64,000 nucleotides of DNA from Gemmatimonadota bacterium (GTDB lineage Bacteria; Gemmatimonadota; Gemmatimonadetes; Longimicrobiales; RSA9), in the NCBI GenBank assembly GCA_007126035.1, contig SLCC01000086.1, positions 1-64,000 of the forward strand, written 5' to 3'. The position numbers were made by a program, and so were the translations under genes. How positions within the stretch are numbered: the stretch's first letter is position 1; each line of letters starts with the position of its first letter. The notes under the pieces were generated by a model. That model was not told where the DNA came from and ran no database searches. It worked only from the letters and a program-made list of their open reading frames with translations. Positions 16,541 to 24,473 of the stretch are shown piece after piece.

Positions 16541-17164
16541 ATGTGGGCCGAGACCCGATCAGAAGGGGGCTCTTCCCGGGACGGGCTCTACGTCTACGGG
16601 GTGACCCGGCCCCCGGCCCGGCAATCATGGTCGGGCCTGGACCGTCCGCTCACCACTGTGCGCTACCAGGATCTGGTGGCCCTGGTTAGGCCGGTCCCGT
16701 TCGCCGCTCCCGGCAGGGGCCGGGACGAGGCCGCCGATCATCAGCGAGTCATGGACAGTGTGATGCGGCAGACCACGGTGCTGCCGCTGCCCTTCGGACT
16801 GGTGTTCCGGGGCCGACGCGCCCTGCTCCGGTTCCTGGAGGACCAGTACGTGGCGCTGGGAGAGGGACTGGACTTCCTGGACGGCCACTGGGAGATGCGC
16901 CTGCACATCACCGGCGAGACCGACTCCGAGGCGGCCCAGGCCACGGCGACGCAGCTCTACACCGACCTCCGCAGCCTGGGCAGGGCGGCTCTCCCGTTAC
17001 CGGCTGCGGAAGGGCGGCTGTTGAGCGCCGCCTTCCTGGTGGACAGAGGCGGGTGGATCAGGTTCGTCGAAGAGGTCGACGACCTGGGGTTGGCCCATCC
17101 CGAGCTGAGTCTGGACGTCACTGGGCCCTGGCCGCCCTACGACTTCGTGGCTGTGGACCTGTGA
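16541..17164 (+). CDS. GvpL/GvpF family protein
   Basis: 207 residues from ATG 16541, just after the methyltransferase TAG (the track's earlier start lies inside that gene). The N-terminus 'GLYVYGVTR', the segment 'HQRVMDSVMRQTTVLPLPFGLVF' followed by 'LEDQY', 'HWEMRLHI' and a closing 'DVTGPWPPYDFV' are the standard blocks of GvpL/GvpF gas-vesicle accessory proteins. No GvpA/J structural subunit, GvpN or other gvp gene is present in the window. Instead it is coupled to priA by a GTGA overlap. A gas-vesicle role here is therefore doubtful; the solitary copy may have another assembly or regulatory task. Confidence 0.85.
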   Translation: MWAETRSEGGSSRDGLYVYGVTRPPARQSWSGLDRPLTTVRYQDLVALVRPVPFAAPGRGRDEAADHQRVMDSVMRQTTVLPLPFGLVFRGRRALLRFLEDQYVALGEGLDFLDGHWEMRLHITGETDSEAAQATATQLYTDLRSLGRAALPLPAAEGRLLSAAFLVDRGGWIRFVEEVDDLGLAHPELSLDVTGPWPPYDFVAVDL

Positions 17165-19485
17165 CGGGCCGGGGCAGACCCTCACCGGAGGGCGGTGGGC
17201 CTGGACCGCTTGCCCGTGCGCCTCCGACAGGCCGCGGCGCCGGCGGCGGGCTGGTCGAGGTCGCGCTGCCCCTGCCCATGCCTCGCACCTTCACCTATGC
17301 GGTGGATCGGACGCTGGAGCCGGGGACCCGGGTCGAAGTGCCCTTCGGGCCGAGGCGGCTGGTCGGCTGGGTCCTGGGGCCATCGGACCAGCCGGAGGCG
17401 ACGGAGATCCGGACCGTCCACCGGGTCCTGGAGGAGACGCCCAGCGCCGACGGCGAGCTCCTGCGCCTGGCCCGCTGGGTCGCCGACTACTACCTGTCCT
17501 CCCTGGGCATGGTCCTCCGCACGGCCCTCCCCAACCCCATGGCCGTGGCGGGCGCCGACCGGGTGAGGACCCGTCGCGTCCTGCGCCTCACCCGTGACCT
17601 GCCCACCCTCACCCTGCGGGACGAGCTGTTCGGCAACGCCACTCGCCAGCGTGAGTGTTACGAGTTCGTGGAGGCGGCGGGCGGGGCGGCGGCCCTGGCC
17701 TCCCTCACCGAGCAACGGTTCTCCCGTAGCGTGGTGCGGGGCTTGGTGGATCGCGGGGTGGCCGACGTGGTGGACGAAGAGGTGGAGCGGGACCCTTTCG
17801 CCGGCATGCCGGCGTCGGAGGGAGTGAGGCCCGCACTGACCCCCGGCCAGGAGCATGTACTGGCCCCCCTGCTGTCGGCGGCCCGGGGCGCGGGCGGTAC
17901 GTTCCTGCTGCGGGGCGTCACCGGATCGGGTAAGACGCGCGTGTACATCGAGCTCCTGGATGAGCTGGTCCGGAACCAGGGGCGAGGCGCCATTGTGCTG
18001 GTGCCGGAGATCGCCCTCACGCCCCAGACGGTCGATCGGTTCCGGGCCCGCTTCGGCGACGACGTGGCCGTGCTCCATTCCGCGCTATCCGAAGGCGAAC
18101 GCTACGACGCGTGGCGGATGCTGCGGGCCGGGACCCGACGCATCGCCGTGGGCGCCAGGTCAGCTGTGTTCGCACCGGTCCGGAACCTGGGTGGCATCGT
18201 GGTGGACGAGGAGCACGAGTCCAGCTACAAGCAGGGCGAGGCGCCCCGGTACCACGCCAGGGAGGTGGCCATCATGCGCGCCAGGATGGCGGGCGCCGTC
18301 TGCGTTCTGGGCAGCGCCACACCGGCCCTGGAGAGTTGGGCGAACACGCGACGGGGGAAGTACACGCTCCTCGAGCTCCCCGCCCGTGTCGAAGGTCGAC
18401 CACTACCCGACGTGGAGGTCGTGGACCTGCGCACGGAACGGGCCAGCCGGGAGGAGCGTGGCGCCACCACCGACCAGGGTGCGCTGGTCCTCTCGGATCG
18501 GCTGCGGGACGCGGTACACGAGCGCCTGGACCGGCAAGAGCAGGTCATCCTCCTGCTCAACCGCCGCGGCTATGCCAGCTTCGTCCAGTGCAGGGCCTGC
18601 GGCCACGTGTGGCAATGCGGCCGTTGCAACGTATCCCTCACCTACCACCGGACCCGGCGCCGGCTGATCTGCCACTACTGCTTCCATGACGAGGCACCGC
18701 CCCGCCAGTGCTCCCAGTGCGGCGAAGAGAACCTGTCGTTCCGCGGGCTCGGGACCGAGCAGGTCGAGCGCATCGTGACAGAGACGTTCCCCGCCGCCAG
18801 CGTCGCACGCATGGACGTGGACACCACCTCCGGACGGTGGGCACACCACCAGATCCTGGACCGGGTCGGTCGACGGGAGATCGATATCCTCCTGGGCACC
18901 CAGATGATCGCGAAGGGGCTCGACTTCCACCACGTAACGCTGGTGGGTGTCATCAACGCCGATGTGGGCCTCAACCTGCCCGACTTCCGCGCCAGCGAGC
19001 GGACGTTCCAGCTGCTCACCCAGGTGGCGGGGCGCGCTGGACGGGGAGACTGGCCCGGTCAGGTCATCATCCAGACCTCGCTGCCCCACAACCTGGCCAT
19101 CCGGGCCGCCCTGTCCCACGACTACGTCACCTACGCGGACCACGAGCTCCAGCAGCGCGCTGATCCGCCATACCCTCCGCATAACCGGCTGGCCAACGTG
19201 GTGGTCAGCAGCACCGACGAGCTGAAGGTGCAGGAGTCGGCAGAGGAGCTGGCCGCCGCCGCCGCCGCCATCGTCCGGCGCCTCCAGACCAGCCAGATCC
19301 AGCTCCTGGGTCCAGCCCCCTGCGCCATCGATCGGATCCGCGAACGCTGGCGCTGGCACTTCCTGCTGCGCAGCCCCAGCGCCCAGCAACTGGGCGCCGT
19401 CTGCCGCACCCTCCACCACGAGTACGGAACAGGAAAGCCGCCAACCCGTATCATCATTGACCGTGACCCGGTGGCGCTGCTCTAA
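17161..19485 (+). CDS. priA: Primosomal replication-restart helicase PriA
   Basis: 774 residues from GTG 17161, which overlaps the GvpL/F stop as GTGA; the ORF-track start lies inside gvpL/F. N-terminal 3'-DNA-binding region ('VEVALPLPMPRTFTYAVD', 'GTRVEVPFGPRRLVGWVL'), Walker A 'GVTGSGKTRVYIELL', DEEH-box 'IVVDEEHESSYKQGEAPRYHAR', 'LGSATPALES', 'LLNRRGYASF', then the PriA zinc-binding insertion with paired cysteines ('CRACGHVWQCGRC', 'CHYCFH', 'CSQCGEE') and helicase motifs 'GTQMIAKGLDFHHVTLVGV' and 'QVAGRAGRG'. It reloads the replisome at stalled forks by unwinding the lagging arm and recruiting the primosome. Full length with all key residues. Confidence 0.97.
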   Translation: MTGRGRPSPEGGGPGPLARAPPTGRGAGGGLVEVALPLPMPRTFTYAVDRTLEPGTRVEVPFGPRRLVGWVLGPSDQPEATEIRTVHRVLEETPSADGELLRLARWVADYYLSSLGMVLRTALPNPMAVAGADRVRTRRVLRLTRDLPTLTLRDELFGNATRQRECYEFVEAAGGAAALASLTEQRFSRSVVRGLVDRGVADVVDEEVERDPFAGMPASEGVRPALTPGQEHVLAPLLSAARGAGGTFLLRGVTGSGKTRVYIELLDELVRNQGRGAIVLVPEIALTPQTVDRFRARFGDDVAVLHSALSEGERYDAWRMLRAGTRRIAVGARSAVFAPVRNLGGIVVDEEHESSYKQGEAPRYHAREVAIMRARMAGAVCVLGSATPALESWANTRRGKYTLLELPARVEGRPLPDVEVVDLRTERASREERGATTDQGALVLSDRLRDAVHERLDRQEQVILLLNRRGYASFVQCRACGHVWQCGRCNVSLTYHRTRRRLICHYCFHDEAPPRQCSQCGEENLSFRGLGTEQVERIVTETFPAASVARMDVDTTSGRWAHHQILDRVGRREIDILLGTQMIAKGLDFHHVTLVGVINADVGLNLPDFRASERTFQLLTQVAGRAGRGDWPGQVIIQTSLPHNLAIRAALSHDYVTYADHELQQRADPPYPPHNRLANVVVSSTDELKVQESAEELAAAAAAIVRRLQTSQIQLLGPAPCAIDRIRERWRWHFLLRSPSAQQLGAVCRTLHHEYGTGKPPTRIIIDRDPVALL

Positions 19486-19603
19486 GGACCGGCGTTAAAT
19501 TTGCCGGAGCGGACAGCGGGCTGAGGCGGGCATATCCCGTTGGGCGGCGCCCGGCGGCCGGCTCGCAGCCGCGCATAGCGAAGCAGGAGGTCCGTTAACG
19601 ACC

Positions 19604-20227
19604 ATGGGTTGTCTGGCGCTCAACGCCTCGTTCGAGCCCCTAACCATCCTACCTCTTCGACGCGCACTCCGACTCGTCATCGATCGGAAGGCGGAGATCC
19701 TCGAGGTGGACCAGGCGAGGGTGTTTCGATCCGCCCACACCGTGCTACCCTGCCCGGTGGTTATCCGGCTCGTGAGCTATGTCCACGTCCCGCGGAAGTT
19801 CCGGCGTCAGGTCACCAATACCTTCCTGTTCGCCCGCGACCGCTACCGCTGCCAGTACTGTGGCCGCCACCGCTCCGAGTTCAAGGGCCGTGAGTTCCTG
19901 ACGCGGGAGCACGTCGTGCCCATCTCCCGTGGCGGCGCCAACGACTGGGGCAACGTTGTCAGCGCCTGCTCGCCCTGCAACAACCGGAAGGGGAGCCGCC
20001 TGCCCAGCGAGGTGGGGATGAAGCTGCTGGCGGTGCCGTCAGAGCCGAACCACGTGGAGCTGGTCTGGGCGGTCCGTCACATCACGTCGGTCCAGGCCAA
20101 GTACATAAGCATGTTCTACGGCGAGGAGGTCCTCCGCGCAATCAAGCCGCGCCTGGCCGATGAGCTGGAGGCGTCCGGCGAAATGCCGTCCAGGGACCTG
20201 TCAAGCCTGGAGCTGCCCGCGGCCTGA
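19604..20227 (+). CDS. HNH endonuclease family protein
   Basis: 207 residues. The HNH core is complete: 'YRCQYCGRHRSEFKG', 'LTREHVVPISRGGANDWGNVVSACSPCNNRKGSRLP', with two CxxC zinc pairs and the catalytic His region. The N-terminus 'CLALNASFEPLTILPLRRALRLVIDRKAEIL' matches the widespread stand-alone HNH proteins of chromosomes that carry no restriction partner. AGGAGGT lies 13 bp upstream of the ATG. Biological substrate unknown. 118 bp downstream of priA; a weak CCGGC...GCCGG repeat follows the priA stop. Confidence 0.92.
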   Translation: MGCLALNASFEPLTILPLRRALRLVIDRKAEILEVDQARVFRSAHTVLPCPVVIRLVSYVHVPRKFRRQVTNTFLFARDRYRCQYCGRHRSEFKGREFLTREHVVPISRGGANDWGNVVSACSPCNNRKGSRLPSEVGMKLLAVPSEPNHVELVWAVRHITSVQAKYISMFYGEEVLRAIKPRLADELEASGEMPSRDLSSLELPAA

Positions 20228-20232
20228 TCGCT

Positions 20233-20259
20233 CTGCCCTGGAGTGGGGCCTCAGGGCAG
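20233..20259. terminator. Hairpin between convergent HNH and Yip1 genes
   Basis: Perfect 8-bp inverted repeat CTGCCCTG...CAGGGCAG with an 11-bp loop, sitting exactly between the HNH stop and the stop of the convergent Yip1 gene (whose TGA lies in it). No T tract. Position suits a bidirectional terminator. Confidence 0.55.
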
Positions 20260-20886
20260 GATGAGCGCACCGGCGGCTATCAGCATCATGATGGCCACCA
20301 TGAGCAGGCCCAGGGCCAGCAGGAATGGCAGCAAGACCGCCAGTGCCGCCTTCCAGCGTTCCGTCTCGTGGGCCGCGGCCAGTCCCAGCACGGTGATCAC
20401 CAGCATCCACACCCCGCCGACCACGGTCCCGAGCAGAGGAATGACACCGAAGATCATGGGGCTGTAAGCGTAGCACAGCACCCGGAGGCTGGTGCCGAAG
20501 GAGTGCGTCGCGCCGCGGACCAGTAGCAGCATGACGTGGATCACCGCTGCCGAGATCACCAGTCCCAGCAGGAGCAGGATCGGGGAGAGCAGGAAGAACA
20601 TCACGGGCTGGAACTCTGCTCCTGGCGCGAGACCCGTTTCCCGCCCTCCCGTCAGTGTCTCCCAGAAGAGGTTCGCGCCGGCCAGCAGTATCCCCAGGAT
20701 GAGGTAGTACAGAACGGCGGGGCCGCTACCTCCCTCATGGGGTATCCGGGCGAACAACGAGGTCGGCTCGAAGGTCGCCGATCTCCACGTGTCGCCGAAA
20801 GCGGCCAGGACCGGCCCGTTCTCCGGTGGCGGCCAGGGGAATTGGCTGGGCGTCTCTGCCTCTTGGTAGTACCAGGGCTCCGTCAT
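20251..20886 (-). CDS. Yip1-domain integral membrane protein
   Basis: 211 residues. After a Pro-rich cytosolic head ('PSQFPWPPPENG') and an amphipathic stretch come about five membrane segments: 'VLYYLILGILLAGANLFW', 'MFFLLSPILLLLGLVISAAVIHVMLLLV', 'FGVIPLLGTVVGGVWMLVITVLGLAAA' and 'ALAVLLPFLLALGLLMVAIMMLIAAGALI'. The segment 'SFGTSLRVLCYAYSP' is the typical bacterial Yip1-like middle motif. Function in bacteria unknown. It starts 1 bp after the response-regulator stop, so the two are co-transcribed. Confidence 0.85.
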   Translation of the reverse strand: MTEPWYYQEAETPSQFPWPPPENGPVLAAFGDTWRSATFEPTSLFARIPHEGGSGPAVLYYLILGILLAGANLFWETLTGGRETGLAPGAEFQPVMFFLLSPILLLLGLVISAAVIHVMLLLVRGATHSFGTSLRVLCYAYSPMIFGVIPLLGTVVGGVWMLVITVLGLAAAHETERWKAALAVLLPFLLALGLLMVAIMMLIAAGALILP

Positions 20887-20887
20887 G

Positions 20888-21286
20888 TCAGCCGGTCAGC
20901 CAGGTGTCAAGTAGTTGGAACAGCGTCCGTGAGTTGATGGGCTTCGCCAGGAAGTCGTTGGCTCCGGCATCGAGCGCCTTGTCACGAGCCTGATCGAGCG
21001 CCGTGAGGGTGATTATGGGGATCCGGCGGGTTTCGGGAAAGTCTCTCAGCCGACGGGTGGCCTCGAGGCCATCGAGTGTCGGCATCATTATGTCCATGAG
21101 GATGAGGTCAGGCACGTTCCGGCGGGCGAGATCGATGGCCTCGACTCCGTCCACGGCAAGGAGTACCTGGAAACCGAAGGCCTTGAGCAGTGCGCCCATG
21201 GCCTCACGACTGTCCGGGTGGTCCTCCGCCACGAGGATCGTCGCGGGTTCGGGGAGGGGGGTGTTGCCGGTGTTCGCTTCCGCCAT
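20888..21286 (-). CDS. Single-domain response regulator
   Basis: 132 residues from ATG 21286, preceded by GGAGCAGCAGTT; the track ORF starts 50 codons earlier, over the divergent queD-like gene. Intact CheY-like receiver: 'TILVAEDHPDSREAMGALL', phosphoacceptor Asp in 'LILMDIMMPTLDG', 'ITLTALDQARDKALDAGANDFLAKPI' with Thr and Lys switch residues. No output domain, so it works by protein contact or phosphorelay. Its kinase is not adjacent; the orphan histidine kinase at 31845 is one candidate in this window, but nothing links them directly. Upstream of and coupled to the Yip1 gene. Confidence 0.93.
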   Translation of the reverse strand: MAEANTGNTPLPEPATILVAEDHPDSREAMGALLKAFGFQVLLAVDGVEAIDLARRNVPDLILMDIMMPTLDGLEATRRLRDFPETRRIPIITLTALDQARDKALDAGANDFLAKPINSRTLFQLLDTWLTG

Positions 21287-21425
21287 AACTGCTGCTCCGG
21301 GTGCGTTTCGGCCGCGCCACCTTGGCGGACGTTGCCGCTCGACATATACCAATACGAAGGCAATTTCTGCGCCCTCGCCCAGACCGGACACTGGACTGTG
21401 TCGCCGGGGCCGCCTAGCTTCTTCC

Positions 21426-21869
21426 ATGATGAACACGGCCTACCTCACGCGGCGAGTGGCGTTCGCCGCGGCCCATAGATACTGGCGAGATGACTGGTCG
21501 GGGGAGCGCAACCGTGAGGTCTTCGGTGCGTGCGCCAACCCGCACGGTCACGGGCATTCGTACATACTCGAGGCGACGGTGGCCGGGCGCGTGGACCCGG
21601 AGACAGGCTTCTGCGTGGGCCTGGGCGAGCTCGATGCGGCACTGGCGGAGGCGGTGGTCCGGCCGCTCGACCATCAGCATATCAACCACGCCGTGCCGGA
21701 GTTCGGTCCCGGTGGCCTGGTGCCGACCACCGAGAACCTGCTGTTGTGGGCATGGCCCAGGATCTCACGCCTGTTGCCGCCGGGGGTCCGGCTCCATCGT
21801 CTCCGGCTCCGGGAGGACGAGTCCCTGTACGTGGATGTCCTGCGGGACGACCTGGAGGGCGACCCTTGA
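21426..21869 (+). CDS. queD: 6-pyruvoyl-tetrahydropterin synthase / 6-carboxytetrahydropterin synthase family
   Basis: 147 residues from ATG 21426. The zinc histidines are clear: 'VAFAAAHRY' and 'PHGHGHSYILEATVAG', with the active-site Cys in 'VFGACANPHGHGH'. 'VGLGELDAAL', 'LDHQHINH' and 'PTTENLLLWAWPRI' complete the QueD/PTPS signature (Glu in PTTEN binds the pterin). QueD makes 6-carboxy-tetrahydropterin for 7-deazaguanine (queuosine) synthesis. No queC, queE or queF lies nearby, so a pterin role other than queuosine cannot be excluded. The TGA overlaps the next start. Confidence 0.88.
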   Translation: MMNTAYLTRRVAFAAAHRYWRDDWSGERNREVFGACANPHGHGHSYILEATVAGRVDPETGFCVGLGELDAALAEAVVRPLDHQHINHAVPEFGPGGLVPTTENLLLWAWPRISRLLPPGVRLHRLRLREDESLYVDVLRDDLEGDP

Positions 21870-22201
21870 GGCGCGGGAGTCGGCGGAGCCCCAGGCCGGC
21901 ACCGGTACGGGCCGAGGAGGCTCACCTGGAAGGTGAGGGGGCAGTCGGGGGCGCTCCGGCTGGGGAGGCGCGGTTCGAGGTGGAGGGCACGACGTGGCTG
22001 GCGCGGCCGGCAGGGGCGGGGTGCTACGGGACCGGGAAGCTCGGCACCGCCCGCCTGGTGGCCGTCCACTTCTTCCGCGCCGATGCCACTGACGAGCCCG
22101 TGCGGGAGGCGCTGATCCCGGCGGGCTTGCTGGGAGTGTTGCGGGAAGAGGAATGGACCGAGCTCTGGGCCCGGGCCACGCCGATCCGGACAGAGTCCTG
22201 A
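21866..22201 (+). CDS. Small protein of unknown function coupled to queD
   Basis: About 111 residues if translation starts at TTG 21866, which overlaps the QueD TGA as TTGA. The ORF-track start (21530) lies inside queD in another frame and is not credible. The N-terminal third is Arg/Pro/Gly-rich, then a compact region appears: '[34 protein letters not shown]' and '[22 protein letters not shown]'. The codon composition in that part is protein-like. No family recognised. The start remains uncertain because no strong ribosome-binding site is seen. Confidence 0.6.
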   Translation: MRRGSRRSPRPAPVRAEEAHLEGEGAVGGAPAGEARFEVEGTTWLARPAGAGCYGTGKLGTARLVAVHFFRADATDEPVREALIPAGLLGVLREEEWTELWARATPIRTES

Positions 22202-22262
22202 CCAAATATCGAGAGGTCGCGCGGTCGCCGGTAAGGGACCGTGCGTGGAGGGAGGAGACGTA

Positions 22263-23270
22263 GTGGAGCGGAAACGTGTGTTGACCGGGGATCGGCCGAC
22301 AGGCCGGCTACATCTGGGGCACTGGATCGGCAGCATCCGGAACCGGGTGCTGCTCCAGCAGGAGATGGACTGCTTCTTCATCATTGCCGACCTGCACACC
22401 CTGACGACCCGCCCGGAGAAGGAGAGGCTGGCGGAGGTGCCGGCCATGATCCACGACATGGTGCTCGACTACCTGGCGCTGGGGATCGATCCGGAGCGGA
22501 GTCGCATCTTCGTCCAGTCCGCCGTGCCGGAGACGGCTGAGCTGAACCTGTATCTCGGCATGCTGGTGACGCTCCCCCGGCTGGAGCGGCTGCCCACCAT
22601 AAAGGACATGGCCCAGGCAGCGGAGCTGGAGGTCATGCCCTTCGGGCTGGTGGGGTATCCGGTCCTGCAGGCGGCGGACATCCTCCTGCCCCGGGCCCAC
22701 GTTGTTCCCGTTGGCCGGGACAACCTGTCCCACGTGGAGATAACGCGGGAGATTGCCCGCAGGTTCAACTATCTATACGGTGCGGTCTTCCCCGAGCCGG
22801 AGCCGCTGGTGGCGGACGTAGAGGTCCTGCCCGGCATCGACGGGAAGCAGAAGATGTCGAAGTCGTTGGGCAACGCCATCCTGCTGTCCGACGACGAGGC
22901 GACGGTGAACCGTCTGGTGATGCGGATGTACACCGACCCGAACCGTGTGCGGGCGGACATCCCGGGCCGGGTGGAAGGCAACCCCGTGTTCATCTATCAC
23001 GACGAGTTCAACCCTGATCGGGACGAGGTCGAGGACCTGAAGACACGTTACCGTGAGGGAAGGGTAGGTGATGTGGAGGTCAAGCGGAAGCTGGCCATGG
23101 CGTTGAACGATTTCCTGGCGCCGGTCCGTGAGCGGCGGGCCGAGCTGGCGGCGCGTCCGGGACTGGTCGAGGAGGTCCTGGCAGAGGGCAACAGGGCCGC
23201 GCGGGCTGGCGCCCGTGAGACCATGGCCCGGGTACGGGAGGCCATGGGCATGACGTACTATCGGGATTGA
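22263..23270 (+). CDS. trpS: Tryptophanyl-tRNA synthetase
   Basis: 335 residues from GTG 22263, chosen because GGAGGGAGGAGACGTA precedes it closely. Class I signature '[19 protein letters not shown]' (HxGH), '[11 protein letters not shown]', '[25 protein letters not shown]' and '[14 protein letters not shown]' (KMSKS loop) identify TrpRS. The C-terminal helical part ends '[13 protein letters not shown]'. It charges tRNA-Trp and so sets the signal that the attenuator upstream of trpE (54.3 kb) would read. Full length for the family. 61 bp after the preceding small gene. Confidence 0.97.
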   Translation: MERKRVLTGDRPTGRLHLGHWIGSIRNRVLLQQEMDCFFIIADLHTLTTRPEKERLAEVPAMIHDMVLDYLALGIDPERSRIFVQSAVPETAELNLYLGMLVTLPRLERLPTIKDMAQAAELEVMPFGLVGYPVLQAADILLPRAHVVPVGRDNLSHVEITREIARRFNYLYGAVFPEPEPLVADVEVLPGIDGKQKMSKSLGNAILLSDDEATVNRLVMRMYTDPNRVRADIPGRVEGNPVFIYHDEFNPDRDEVEDLKTRYREGRVGDVEVKRKLAMALNDFLAPVRERRAELAARPGLVEEVLAEGNRAARAGARETMARVREAMGMTYYRD

Positions 23271-23303
23271 TACCGACGCTGTAGCACTATCCAGGAGGTG
23301 GCG

Positions 23304-23927
23304 ATGCGGTGGAGTCGGATGGCTCTTCTCGCCGTGGCGGCGTTCGCCGTGATGGCGTGTGGGCTCGAGCCGGAGGCTGACGAGGCGACGAGGGCGGAGC
23401 CGGTCGATGACCTGGCAGCCGCTGCGCCGACGTGCCAGCCGTCGCCTGACATGCCACTGGAGGGCCGGGTCAGCCCGTACGACTCCGCCAACATCGCCGT
23501 GGGCGACGGCGCCGCCACCATCTGTTACGGGCGCCCGTCACTCCGGGGGCGGGAGATGATCGGAGGGGAGGCGGTCCCCTATGGCAAGTTGTGGCGGACG
23601 GGTGCCAACGAACCGACCATTGTGCATCTGAACGTACCGGCCCGGATCGCCGGCCTCCCGGTGGAGCCCGGCTCCTATTCGTTGTACACCATCCCCCAGC
23701 CGGGCGATGAGTGGACGCTGATCATCAACCGATCCACCAGCCAGTGGGGGCACGAGTCCCGCTACACGCCGGAAGTGTCAGCCCAGGAGCTGGGCCGCGC
23801 CCAGGTCCCGGCCGAGGCCATCGAAGAGACAGTCGAGCAGTTGACGATCCGGCCCGCGGCCGAGCGGGCGGGCGCGTTGCTGGAATGGCAGAACACGCGA
23901 GTCTTCATATCCATTGAGCCGCGCTGA
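23304..23927 (+). CDS. DUF2911 lipoprotein
   Basis: 207 residues from ATG 23304, with AGGAGGTG 3 bp upstream. Lipoprotein signal 'MALLAVAAFAVMAC', then the DUF2911 core: 'ATICYGRPSLRGREMIGGEAVPYGKLWRTGANEPT', 'LPVEPGSYSLYTIPQPGDEWTLIINR' and 'WGHESRY'. DUF2911 proteins are beta-rich exported proteins of unknown role, frequent in Bacteroidota and Gemmatimonadota. Just upstream of the ECF sigma factor. Confidence 0.9.
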   Translation: MRWSRMALLAVAAFAVMACGLEPEADEATRAEPVDDLAAAAPTCQPSPDMPLEGRVSPYDSANIAVGDGAATICYGRPSLRGREMIGGEAVPYGKLWRTGANEPTIVHLNVPARIAGLPVEPGSYSLYTIPQPGDEWTLIINRSTSQWGHESRYTPEVSAQELGRAQVPAEAIEETVEQLTIRPAAERAGALLEWQNTRVFISIEPR

Positions 23928-23993
23928 GGCAGGTGTCACGACATCGGCTGCTGGATCGTTCCATGTCGAATGGGCGCCACTCGAGCTGACGCC

Positions 23994-24473
23994 ATGGACT
24001 ATGAGCGGCTGTTCCGATCGCTTTACCCGCAGCTGTTCCGGTACCTGCATCGGTTGACGGGCGACGCGGATGCGGCCGAGGACGCTGCACAGGAGGCGTT
24101 CGTGCGACTGGCGCGAGGGAACTTGGACGAAGACGACGCCAAGCCGTGGCTGTTCGCGGTGGGTACGAATCTGGTCCGCGATGCGGCCCGCAAAGCGGAC
24201 CGCCACCGCCGCCTCGAGGTGCATGTGCCCCGCTCCTCCGCTCCTCCGCTGCCTGACGCCATCGCCGAGCGCAACGAAGCAGTGGCGGCGGTCAGGCGGG
24301 CGCTGGACCGGCTACCGGAGCGGGATCGCAAGATCTTGTTGATGCGGGAGGAAGGCTTCCAGTATGATGAGATCGCCCGGTCCATAGGAGTGGCGGCCAC
24401 GTCGGTGGGCACGCTCCTGGCCCGGGCCGGACGTCGTTTCGCGGCTGAGTTCGCCGCGACCGCACACGGATGA
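23994..24473 (+). CDS. ECF-type RNA polymerase sigma factor
   Basis: 159 residues from ATG 23994 (an in-frame ATG at 23970 would add eight). Region 2: 'YERLFRSLYPQLFRYLHRLTGDADAAEDAAQEAFVRLAR' and 'AKPWLFAVGTNLVRDAARKADRHRR'. Region 4: 'LPERDRKILLMREEGFQYDEIARSIGVAATSVGTLLARAGRRF'. No region 3, as expected for extracytoplasmic-function sigma factors. The TGA overlaps the anti-sigma start as ATGA, fixing equimolar production. It probably recruits RNA polymerase to envelope-response genes; targets unknown. Confidence 0.95.
   Translation: MDYERLFRSLYPQLFRYLHRLTGDADAAEDAAQEAFVRLARGNLDEDDAKPWLFAVGTNLVRDAARKADRHRRLEVHVPRSSAPPLPDAIAERNEAVAAVRRALDRLPERDRKILLMREEGFQYDEIARSIGVAATSVGTLLARAGRRFAAEFAATAHG

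Noticed and set aside
16541-17164. Gas-vesicle gene cluster
   Set aside because: Only a GvpL/F homologue is present; no structural or other accessory gvp gene in the window.
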